From Profundicola sp051011115 (GTDB lineage Bacteria; Bacteroidota; Bacteroidia; Flavobacteriales; Weeksellaceae): a stretch of DNA of 17,598 bases. The stretch covers positions 1 through 17,598 of the forward strand of contig JBPCUN010000010.1 of the NCBI GenBank assembly GCA_051011115.1, in the 5' to 3' direction. This document shows, one piece after another, positions 1 through 6,192 of the stretch. Position numbers and translations under genes: made by a program. Position 1 is the stretch's first letter. Every line of letters begins with the position of its first letter. Below the pieces are notes generated by a model that was not told the DNA's origin, did not search any database, and saw only the letters and a program-made list of their open reading frames with translations.

Positions 1-192
1 AGTTAAAACAGATGGGGTTCCACCTCCAAAATATATAGTTTCTAAGGGTGCTGTAATTTGATTTTGCCTTAAAACCAATTCCTTACAAATAGCATCTACC
101 ATATCCGTTTTATTCTTCATCATGGTAGAAAAATGAAAATTACAATAACTGCATTGCTGCTTACAAAAAGGAATATGAAGGTATAAATGCAT
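1..192 (-). CDS. hemW: HemW-like radical SAM heme chaperone, N-terminal 64 residues (partial)
   Basis: The minus strand reads an open frame from ATG at 192 to the window edge (64 codons). It begins MHLYLHIPFCKQQCSYCNF, with the CxxxCxxC cluster motif at residues 10, 14 and 17 that holds the radical SAM 4Fe-4S cluster, and later has YFGGGTPS, the SAM-contacting GGGTPS motif. Both are characteristic of HemW, formerly annotated as oxygen-independent coproporphyrinogen oxidase-like. HemW is a cytoplasmic heme-binding chaperone. True HemN has a longer N-terminal region before the cysteine motif, so HemW is the better reading. The frame stays open a few codons upstream of this ATG without another ATG, and HemW proteins usually begin this close to HIPFC. 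The gene runs off the left edge, so the rest cannot be judged. It diverges from the MFS gene at 591. Confidence 0.85.
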   Translation of the reverse strand, partial: MHLYLHIPFCKQQCSYCNFHFSTMMKNKTDMVDAICKELVLRQNQITAPLETIYFGGGTPSVLT

Positions 193-218
193 GGGACTTT
201 GATAGAAATATAGTTCTA

Positions 219-226
219 CAAAATTA
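219..226 (-). promoter_or_regulatory. Candidate -7 box for the hemW-like gene
   Basis: Read on minus, TAATTTTG fits the Bacteroidota -7 consensus TAnnTTTG and lies 27 bases before the ATG at 192. The matching -33 element is weak (a TTTC about 16 bp upstream), so this rests on the -7 match and the position. Confidence 0.4.
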
Positions 227-250
227 GTTTAATTATTTTTAGGAAACTCC

Positions 251-407
251 TCGTCACACCGAGGTGAATTTTTCGTTAGAAAAATTGGTTGCGAAGTGTT
301 TTGGTGAGAGAATTCAAATAATGATTAAGAAGATTATCATTTACTATCCTTGAAAACCTTTCGATACAAATTTCCTTTTCAGGAAATTCAACTCAAGGTG
401 ACCTCGG
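251..407. repeat. Degenerate pair of structured dispersed repeats, opposite orientation
   Basis: Two copies of one motif face each other. The left copy (about 251-300) has GTCAC, GAGGTG, a hairpin AATTTTTC-GTTA-GAAAAATT (267-286), then GGTTGCGAA. The right copy (about 352-407), read in reverse, has GTCACC, GAGTTG, the hairpin AATTTCC-6 nt-GGAAATT (369-388 on plus) and TGTATCGAA. The order GTCA, GAGTG, stem-loop, TGTATCGAA matches the better-preserved pair at 14564-14714. The outer edges CCGAGGT (about 259-265) and ACCTCGG (401-407) can also pair with each other. The arrangement resembles REP/BIME elements in general form; I do not assign a named family. Confidence 0.65.
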
Positions 408-565
408 CTTTTATTTATAGAAAAAATTGCATCATTTCATATACTATCGCCTGAATTTAGTTTAGGGTTTCTTTTTATCAAAAAAAGAAGATTTGAAGTT
501 TAAATCTACATTAATTTCTTCAATGCAAATGAACATTATTAAATTTTAATCTAATCAAGAAGCTT

Positions 566-573
566 TACTTTTG
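566..573 (+). promoter_or_regulatory. Candidate -7 box for the MFS gene
   Basis: TACTTTTG matches TAnnTTTG exactly and lies 17 bases before the ATG at 591, implying a very short leader. No clear TTTG is present at the -33 position; the region there is T-rich. Confidence 0.45.
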
Positions 574-590
574 CACTCTAAATTTACAGC

Positions 591-1835
591 ATGCCCACAT
601 TAGACAAGAAGAAACCTATAGAACTTTTTGTAATCCCAGAGTTCAGAAATTTAATGTCTGGGCGATTTATGTTGATTATGGGATTACGAATGATGGGAGC
701 CTTGGTAGGATGGTGGATCTATCAATTAACGGGTGATCCCTTTAGCATTGGGTTAATCGGTTTAGCAGAAGTGATTCCAGCTGTGAGCTGCGCGCTATTC
801 GCAGGTCATGTAATAGACAATACAGAGAAGAAAACCTTATTACTTGTCTGTGTTTATGGTTATTTATTAATCGCTGCATTTTTATTTTATTTGGCTTGGG
901 CAGAGGATCATGGTTTTACTAAAAAGGAAGTCACTTATGCGATATATGGAGCCATATTTTTAACAGGAATTGCACGTTCTTTTATCGGGCCAATTGTACC
1001 TTCTATGATTCCTAGGGTGGTGAGCATGATTAATTTACCACCAGCTATTACCATAAATCAAGCAACCTTTTTAAGTGCATCGGTAGTAGGACATGCATTG
1101 AGTGGATTCCTGATTGCATGGTTCGAGATTGAAGGAGCGCTCTTATTTATCATGGCTCTTATATTTTCTGGCTCCATATTTTTTTGGTTTATCAATGCTC
1201 ATCCTTCAGAGATTGAAAAAGGAAAAGTCAATATGTTCCAAAGTATCAAAGAGGGAATTATGTACATCAAAAACACCAGAGAATTGATTGGCGCTATGAC
1301 TTTGGATTTATTTGCAGTGCTTTTTGGCGGGGCAGTGGCAATGGTTCCTGTGTATGCTACAGATATTTTGGATGCTGGTGCTCAAGGTTTTGGAATATTG
1401 AATGCAGCCACAGACATAGGATCTATCATTATAATTAGTCTCTTAACATTTTTCCCATTGATGAAAAACCAAGGTAAAATTATGATAGGTTGTGTGGCAG
1501 GATTTGGGGTATGTATTATCATTTTTGGATTATCGCAGTTATTTTGGGTTTCCTTCTTTGCCTTGATGTTAAGTGGGATTTTGGATGGAATAAGCATGGT
1601 GATTCGCGGAACCATTATTCAACTCAAAACTCCTGACCATTTGCGGGGTAGGGTAATGAGTGTAAATACGATTTTTGTAAGTTCTAGCAACGAATTAGGT
1701 CAATTCGAGTCTGGTTTGGCTTCTCGTTTATTGGGTGTAGTTCCGTCAGTGGTTTTTGGTGGGACTATGACCTTAATTACAGCCACCACGGTGTGGTTTA
1801 AATTCCCAAAACTTCGAAATATGACGTATAAATAG
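591..1835 (+). CDS. MFS transporter of the MFS_3 / EntS-like exporter type
   Basis: A 414-residue inner-membrane protein with about 12 hydrophobic helices, the usual size for a major facilitator. Residues 72-81 (GHVIDNTEKK) fit the motif A loop between helices 2 and 3. Residues 351-357 (LRGRVMS), followed by NELGQFESG near 368-375, are typical of the C-terminal half of the EntS/MFS_3 group. EntS itself exports enterobactin, and members here are drug, siderophore or unknown-substrate exporters driven by the proton gradient. No siderophore genes lie nearby, so the substrate cannot be inferred. The gene has its own -7 box at 566-573 and is followed after 62 bp by a lipoprotein gene on the same strand, which may be read through or may have its own promoter. 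Confidence 0.85.
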   Translation: MPTLDKKKPIELFVIPEFRNLMSGRFMLIMGLRMMGALVGWWIYQLTGDPFSIGLIGLAEVIPAVSCALFAGHVIDNTEKKTLLLVCVYGYLLIAAFLFYLAWAEDHGFTKKEVTYAIYGAIFLTGIARSFIGPIVPSMIPRVVSMINLPPAITINQATFLSASVVGHALSGFLIAWFEIEGALLFIMALIFSGSIFFWFINAHPSEIEKGKVNMFQSIKEGIMYIKNTRELIGAMTLDLFAVLFGGAVAMVPVYATDILDAGAQGFGILNAATDIGSIIIISLLTFFPLMKNQGKIMIGCVAGFGVCIIIFGLSQLFWVSFFALMLSGILDGISMVIRGTIIQLKTPDHLRGRVMSVNTIFVSSSNELGQFESGLASRLLGVVPSVVFGGTMTLITATTVWFKFPKLRNMTYK

Positions 1836-1897
1836 TGGTATTATTCATATCATTAGAAAAAGTTTCCTTTGTAATTTATATAATATAGAAATCTATC

Positions 1898-2314
1898 ATG
1901 AAATATATATTTTCACTATTCATTATCAGTAGTTTATTATTCTCTTGTCAAGAACAAAAAGATGAAAGTTTTAAAAATGTACAAAAGCAAAATGTTGAAC
2001 CTAAAACTTATAGTCCAATTGAATCAGAGCCGGAAATAAAACATATAACCATTAAAAACACCGAAACCTATGTCTATGATTTAGGAGGCTTTGGAGATGA
2101 GGAAGGAGCTTTTGTAGGAAAAGAACCAAATCATGCCGAATTAAGCAAGGTAGAGAGAGATGAAGCTTTAATTAACATATTATACACTTATAAACCTAAA
2201 AAAGGATATGTAGGAAAAGATGAAGTAGAATTAGTGACAATGAGAGGTTCTATGGGTGATGCTTATAATCCTGATTCTGAAACCATCATTTTGAAATTCA
2301 ATGTGATAGATTAA
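1898..2314 (+). CDS. Small lipoprotein with a possible Ig-like C-terminal half
   Basis: A 138-residue protein with signal MKYIFSLFIISSLLFSC, giving a lipobox (LFSC) with Cys17 as the lipidated residue. It is probably anchored in the outer or inner membrane facing the periplasm. Residues 18-45 are polar and likely a flexible linker. The C-terminal part contains YTYKPKKGYVGKDEVEL, which resembles the 'Y.P..GY.G.D' strand pattern of Ig-like or cadherin-like repeats in surface proteins. This is a resemblance only, and I recognise no named family. It follows the MFS gene by 62 bp and converges on nth with 38 bp between the stop codons. TTCCTTTG at 1864-1871 is one mismatch from the -7 consensus and could be its own promoter. 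Confidence 0.7.
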   Translation: MKYIFSLFIISSLLFSCQEQKDESFKNVQKQNVEPKTYSPIESEPEIKHITIKNTETYVYDLGGFGDEEGAFVGKEPNHAELSKVERDEALINILYTYKPKKGYVGKDEVELVTMRGSMGDAYNPDSETIILKFNVID

Positions 2315-2352
2315 AAATATTTTTCTAACAAAACACTATTTAATATTAAGGA

Positions 2353-2997
2353 TTACTTTAAACTATTCAAAAAACTTTTTCTACCAATGGTTTTGGTGAT
2401 GATATCTTTTTCTAATCTATAACCTCTAGCAGGAGAATATTCTCTACCATAATAGATGATTTGTAAGTGTAATTTGTTCCAAAGTTCTTTAGGGAACAAT
2501 CTTTTGGCGTCTCGTTCTGTTTGTTCTACGTTTTTGCCATTAGATAAATTCCAACGCCACATGAGTCTATGGATATGCGTATCTACAGGAAATGCAGGAA
2601 TGTCAAAAGCTTGAGCCATGACCACAGAGGCTGTCTTATGGCCTACACCAGCTAAGGCTTCTAGGTCTCTAAAATTTTGAGGCACTTCGCCACCATGTCT
2701 TTCGACTAATTGATTGGACATCAAATGAAGATTTTTGGCTTTATTGTTAGTGAGACCAATGCCTGTGATAAGCTCTTTTAACTCTTCTGGACTTAGTTGT
2801 GCCATATCATGGGCATTATCTGCTGCTTCAAAAAGACCAGGTGTTATTTCATTCACTTTTTTGTCTGTAGTCTGTGCGGATAATGCTACGGCTACCAAAA
2901 GGGTAAACGGGTCTTTATGGGTGAGGGCAGGTTCTACGCTTGGGTATATCTCTTCTAAGGTATCTATTACAAATTGAACTTTCTCTTTTTTGGTCAT
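2353..2997 (-). CDS. nth: Endonuclease III (DNA glycosylase/AP lyase) lacking the Fe-S cluster cysteines
   Basis: A 214-residue protein of the HhH-GPD base-excision repair superfamily, which removes oxidised pyrimidines and nicks the abasic site. The helix-hairpin-helix reads LAGVGHKTASVV (about residues 115-126). Lys121 matches the Schiff-base lysine (K120 in E. coli), and Asp139 in FPVDTHIHR matches the catalytic aspartate (D138). The length is normal for Nth. The odd point is the C-terminus: where E. coli Nth has four cysteines binding 4Fe-4S, this protein has YYGREYSPARGYRLEKDI, and there is no cysteine anywhere in it. From memory, other flavobacterial Nth proteins share this tail, so it is probably a lineage trait and not damage. 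The ATG at 2997 is supported by the usual Nth N-terminus. Confidence 0.93.
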   Translation of the reverse strand: MTKKEKVQFVIDTLEEIYPSVEPALTHKDPFTLLVAVALSAQTTDKKVNEITPGLFEAADNAHDMAQLSPEELKELITGIGLTNNKAKNLHLMSNQLVERHGGEVPQNFRDLEALAGVGHKTASVVMAQAFDIPAFPVDTHIHRLMWRWNLSNGKNVEQTERDAKRLFPKELWNKLHLQIIYYGREYSPARGYRLEKDIITKTIGRKSFLNSLK

Positions 2998-3008
2998 GTA
3001 TGTTTGGT

Positions 3009-3040
3009 CAAATAAATGGTTTTCTACACTTTTACCAAAA
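3009..3040 (-). promoter_or_regulatory. Weak candidate promoter for nth
   Basis: Read on minus, TTTTG (3036-3040) is followed after about 19 bp by TTTATTTG (3009-3016), one mismatch from TAnnTTTG, ending 11 bases before the nth ATG. Spacing and position fit a Bacteroidota promoter, but the match is imperfect. Confidence 0.35.
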
Positions 3041-3134
3041 TTAAGATATTCTTGACGGAATAATGATGATAAGACATAAAAATCATTTTTTATAGTAGTT
3101 TTATAACAAGAAAAAGTATATTTAAAAGTGTAAA

Positions 3135-3207
3135 TTCCTGTGATTAAATATTATATAGCAAAGGTCGAAATAGAGATGAAGCAAGAGCATTGATTTAATC
3201 ACAGAAA
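3135..3207. repeat. Long-armed inverted repeat upstream of the aromatic biosynthesis operon
   Basis: CTGTGATTAAAT at 3138-3149 is perfectly complementary to ATTTAATCACAG at 3193-3204. Including flanks (3135-3149 and 3193-3207), 14 of 15 positions match. The arms are separated by 43 bases, and the second arm ends 18 bases before the ATG at 3225. It could be a pair of operator sites that loop, or a hairpin in the mRNA leader. There is no T-tract after it, so a simple terminator is unlikely. No leader peptide rich in Phe or Tyr codons is visible. Confidence 0.6.
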
Positions 3208-3224
3208 TAGGTTAATTTTATTTT

Positions 3225-4298
3225 ATGAAAACAAAGAATTGGATCAAAGATTTTAATAATCCTTTGATGATAGCTGGTCCATGTAGCGCAGAAAGTGAAC
3301 TGCAAATGATGACGATTGCAGAGCAGATGCCCAAAAGTGTAGAGGTCTTTCGTGCGGGAATATGGAAACCCAGAACCAAGCCTAATTCCTTTGAAGGGGT
3401 AGGTGCAATAGGCTTAAATTGGTTGAAGAAAGTTGGGGATGAATTTGGTATTAAAACAACTACCGAGGTTGCTACAGCTAATCATGTGAAGTTAGCCTTA
3501 GAATATGACATAGATATCCTATGGATTGGCGCTAGAACCACAGTGAATCCCTTTCAAGTACAAGAAATTGCAGAGGCTTTGCGGGATACGGACAAGATTG
3601 TGTTGGTGAAAAATCCAATTAACCCTGATTTAGAATTATGGATTGGAGCTTTGGAACGTTTAAATCAACAGGGTATTCAAAATCTAGGAGTGATTCACAG
3701 AGGATTTTCTACCTACAAGAAAGATAAATATAGAAATCAACCACAGTGGCAAATTGCATTAGATTTCAGAAATCGATTCCCGAATATTCCCATAATAGGT
3801 GATCCTTCCCACATTGCTGGCAATAGAGATTTAATAGAAGAGGTATCACAAAAGGCATTTAATTTTGGTTTTGATGGTCTTATGGTAGAGACTCATCATA
3901 ATCCAGATGAGGCCTGGTCTGATGCTAAACAGCAAATTACGCCGCAACGTTTAGATGAAATGATTAATCATTTGCAGGTAAGGACAGTAGATGATTTAAA
4001 CCAAGATTATAACCAAACATTAGAAATTTATCGCAATCAATTAGATGATAAAGATAGACAAGTTTTAGAATTATTATCTGAGCGTATGCGTATTGCAGAA
4101 GAAATTGGTGCACTGAAGAAAAAACACAATATTACTGTATTTCAACCCAAAAGATGGAATGAAATAAGAGATTATATGCATCAATTGGCAGATAAATATG
4201 GATTTACACCTGATTTTATTGAAGAATACTTGGCTGCGGTGCATCAAGAATCTATCAAAATACAGAATAAAGTGATGAACGAAAACATAGATGCATGA
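3225..4298 (+). CDS. Bifunctional DAHP synthase / chorismate mutase (type II)
   Basis: A 357-residue fusion. Residues 1 to about 255 are a class I DAHP synthase of the AroA/KDO8P-synthase type, with AGPCSAES (17-24), KPRTKP (48-53), IHRGFS (157-162), GDPSHIAGNR (192-201) and VETHHNPDEAWSD (221-233). These bind phosphoenolpyruvate, metal and sugar phosphate. Residues about 265-350 are an AroQ-type chorismate mutase helical domain (LLSERMRIAEEIGALKKKH, then FQPKRWNEI). It condenses PEP with erythrose 4-phosphate and also converts chorismate to prephenate, joining the entry step of the shikimate pathway to the Phe/Tyr branch. The fusion order (synthase first) is the usual one in flavobacteria, where feedback through the mutase domain is plausible but not visible here. 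Its stop overlaps the rsgA start by 4 bp (ATGA), so translation is probably coupled. Confidence 0.93.
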   Translation: MKTKNWIKDFNNPLMIAGPCSAESELQMMTIAEQMPKSVEVFRAGIWKPRTKPNSFEGVGAIGLNWLKKVGDEFGIKTTTEVATANHVKLALEYDIDILWIGARTTVNPFQVQEIAEALRDTDKIVLVKNPINPDLELWIGALERLNQQGIQNLGVIHRGFSTYKKDKYRNQPQWQIALDFRNRFPNIPIIGDPSHIAGNRDLIEEVSQKAFNFGFDGLMVETHHNPDEAWSDAKQQITPQRLDEMINHLQVRTVDDLNQDYNQTLEIYRNQLDDKDRQVLELLSERMRIAEEIGALKKKHNITVFQPKRWNEIRDYMHQLADKYGFTPDFIEEYLAAVHQESIKIQNKVMNENIDA

Positions 4299-5230
4299 AA
4301 GGTTTAGTAACAAAATCCACTGGTAGTTGGTATACGGTGAGGGATGAAAACGGAAAGGATTATGAAGCTAGAATTCGTGGAAAATTTAGACTAGATCAGA
4401 TTAAACATACCAATCCACTGGCGGTAGGGGATTATGTGGAGATTGACGTAGATAAAGATGATATGGCTGTAATTACAGACATTCATCCTAGACGCAATTA
4501 TTTAATTCGCCGAGCGGTGAACCTGTCTAAAAGAACCCACATTATAGCCTCTAATATAGAACTATCTTTTTTAATTGCAACGGTTTCTAACCCAAGAACT
4601 TCCACAGGGTTTATCGATAGATTTTTAGTTACTTGTGAGGCTTATCAGATCCCGATTATGATTGTCTTTAATAAACTAGATGAATGGCATGAGGAAGAGA
4701 AAAAAATTCATGAGGAGATGAAGGGGTTATATGAATCAATAGGCTATGAAACGATGGCAGTATCTGCTTTAGAAGGACAAGGGATGAATGAACTGAAGCA
4801 TAAATTAGTAGATAAAGTAAGTCTTGTTGCTGGACATTCTGGCGTGGGCAAATCGACATTAGTCAATGCACTTTCTCCTGATTTAAATCTTAAAACCAAA
4901 GGAATATCTGGTTTTAATAAAAAAGGTCAACATACCACAACTTTTGCACAAATGTATGAATGGCCTTTTGGTGGCTATATAATCGATACACCAGGTATCA
5001 AAGAATTTGGCCTAGTAGATATGGCTAAAGAAGAAGTACAAGATTACTTTCCAGAAATTTTTGAATTAAAAGAGTCGTGTAAATTTTATAACTGTATTCA
5101 TACCATAGAACCCAAATGTGCCGTACGCAAGGCGGTAGAAAATGGTGATGTGGCTACGAGTAGGTATGAAAGTTATTTAACGTTTTTAGAAGAAGCAGAA
5201 GCGTATGAGAGCGATTATTCAAAGAGTTAA
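4295..5230 (+). CDS. rsgA: Ribosome small subunit-dependent GTPase RsgA (YjeQ)
   Basis: A 311-residue, circularly permuted GTPase that acts late in 30S ribosome assembly. The N-terminal OB fold spans about residues 1-68. The G motifs come in permuted order: NKLD (126-129, G4), SALEG (157-161, G5), GHSGVGKST (180-188, P-loop), the switch TTT in GQHTTT (211-216), and DTPG (231-234, G3). The zinc-binding C-terminal domain supplies Cys262, Cys267, His269 and Cys275. All hallmark residues are present and the length is typical. The start is fixed by the 4-bp overlap with the upstream gene, and the 3' end overlaps dtd by 26 bp. The three genes therefore look like one transcript. Confidence 0.96.
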   Translation: MKGLVTKSTGSWYTVRDENGKDYEARIRGKFRLDQIKHTNPLAVGDYVEIDVDKDDMAVITDIHPRRNYLIRRAVNLSKRTHIIASNIELSFLIATVSNPRTSTGFIDRFLVTCEAYQIPIMIVFNKLDEWHEEEKKIHEEMKGLYESIGYETMAVSALEGQGMNELKHKLVDKVSLVAGHSGVGKSTLVNALSPDLNLKTKGISGFNKKGQHTTTFAQMYEWPFGGYIIDTPGIKEFGLVDMAKEEVQDYFPEIFELKESCKFYNCIHTIEPKCAVRKAVENGDVATSRYESYLTFLEEAEAYESDYSKS

Positions 5231-5660
5231 ACATGCAAGTGTAACGGTAGATGAATTTATCACTGGTAAAATCAATCAGGGTTTATTAGTACTCATTGGT
5301 TTTGAAGCAGAAGAAGCACAAGAGGATTTTGATTGGATGATTAAGAAAATTACGCAATTAAGAATTTTTAATGATGTTGAAGGTGTTATGAATCTTTCTC
5401 TACAGGATATCAAGGGTGAACTTTTAGTGGTGAGTCAGTTTACACTGCATGCGAACAGTAAAAAAGGCAATAGACCTTCTTATATACGAGCGGCAAAACC
5501 TGATGTTGCTATCCCATATTATGAAAAATTTATCAAGGAAATACAACAAGCATCTATCACAGAAGTTCAAACTGGATCGTTTGGAGCCGATATGCAGGTA
5601 GAATTATTAAACGATGGTCCGGTGACAATTATTTTAGATTCTAAACAGAAAGATATATAA
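5205..5660 (+). CDS. dtd: D-aminoacyl-tRNA deacylase
   Basis: A 151-residue cytoplasmic proofreading enzyme that removes D-amino acids (and misloaded glycine) from tRNA. The two family signatures are present: SQFTL (77-81) and NDGPVT (136-141) with the Gly-cisPro pair that selects against L-aminoacyl groups; RPSYIRAA (90-97) is also typical. Length matches the DTD family (about 145-150). The ATG at 5205 lies inside rsgA, a 26-bp overlap in another frame, and the protein begins MRAIIQRVKHASV, the standard DTD N-terminus, so the start is sound. It ends 14 bp from the stop of the convergent gene on the other strand. Confidence 0.96.
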   Translation: MRAIIQRVKHASVTVDEFITGKINQGLLVLIGFEAEEAQEDFDWMIKKITQLRIFNDVEGVMNLSLQDIKGELLVVSQFTLHANSKKGNRPSYIRAAKPDVAIPYYEKFIKEIQQASITEVQTGSFGADMQVELLNDGPVTIILDSKQKDI

Positions 5661-5674
5661 TTACAGGTCTCCAA

Positions 5675-6163
5675 TTAATGTTTGCGCAATACAACAGCGT
5701 AAAACAAAGTAATTACGGTACCAAAGAGAAAAAGCAAAATAGGGAAAAACCACATGCTATTACCTATCGTTAAACAACCGATGAGCGAAGAATCTATTTT
5801 TAATATTTCTGAACAATGAATTTGCATATTTTCCAGATAATCTGGAGTTACCAATTTATGAATGACCCATTGTATTGGAATATTTAATAGGGAAATTAAA
5901 ATGGTGAGAGCCATCCCAGAATTAAATGCATGCTCAAATTTAAAACGCTTTTTGAATCGATGTGTTCTTTTATTATAAAAAAACAGAAAATAGCATATCA
6001 TCGCAGGCACAAGAAATAAAAAGGTAAAAATTAAGTGGTTACCTATATTCTCGACTTCATGCCAACCAAATTCTACTTCTATTACTGCCCATAAAAGAAA
6101 GACCAAAGTGAATATCAGAGCCCACCAAACCTCATACTTGGTCCAATAACGTTTACTTAACAT
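5675..6163 (-). CDS. Four-helix membrane protein, DUF4199-like
   Basis: A 162-residue integral membrane protein with hydrophobic segments near residues 12-30, 43-63, 82-101 and 136-158. A basic loop (KRTHRFKKRFKFEH, 65-78) after the second helix is probably cytoplasmic. Size, helix count and the opening 'W..IF....LLW...E...G.H' pattern recall the Bacteroidota-specific DUF4199 family, but this is from memory of the pattern and is not certain. Function is unknown. It starts 29 bp after the metG stop on the same strand and has no promoter of its own that I can see, so it is probably co-transcribed with metG. Confidence 0.7.
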   Translation of the reverse strand: MLSKRYWTKYEVWWALIFTLVFLLWAVIEVEFGWHEVENIGNHLIFTFLFLVPAMICYFLFFYNKRTHRFKKRFKFEHAFNSGMALTILISLLNIPIQWVIHKLVTPDYLENMQIHCSEILKIDSSLIGCLTIGNSMWFFPILLFLFGTVITLFYAVVLRKH

Positions 6164-6192
6164 AATTAAAGATACATAAAATTATACAGAAA

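Larger units (their letters stand above)
193..590. other. 398-bp divergent intergenic region with promoters and a repeat pair
   Basis: This gap separates two divergent genes. It holds a -7 box for each (219-226 minus, 566-573 plus) and, between them, a degenerate pair of structured repeats in opposite orientation (about 251-407). I see no convincing small gene, since no frame gives a long or recognisable peptide. The stretch 408-540 is AT-rich and shows nothing I can name. Confidence 0.6.

Noticed and set aside
320..341. AATGAT/ATCATT hairpin between the two left-hand repeat copies
   Set aside because: Only six A/T-rich pairs with a 10-base loop, and no counterpart between the copies at 14564-14714.
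1382..1615. Minus-strand open frame inside the MFS gene
   Set aside because: It lies fully inside a well-supported gene, has no recognisable protein features and fits a shadow of the coding frame. The same applies to minus frames at 4074-4313, 4668-4859, 13052-13342, 14840-15094, 15572-15835, 16517-16753 and 16728-16967, and to plus frames at 2735-2977, 6305-6496, 7031-7285 and 11530-11772, which lie opposite minus-strand genes.
2315..2352. Terminator between the small lipoprotein gene and nth
   Set aside because: No GC-containing hairpin with a T-tract is present in the 38-bp gap, only AT-rich partial repeats.
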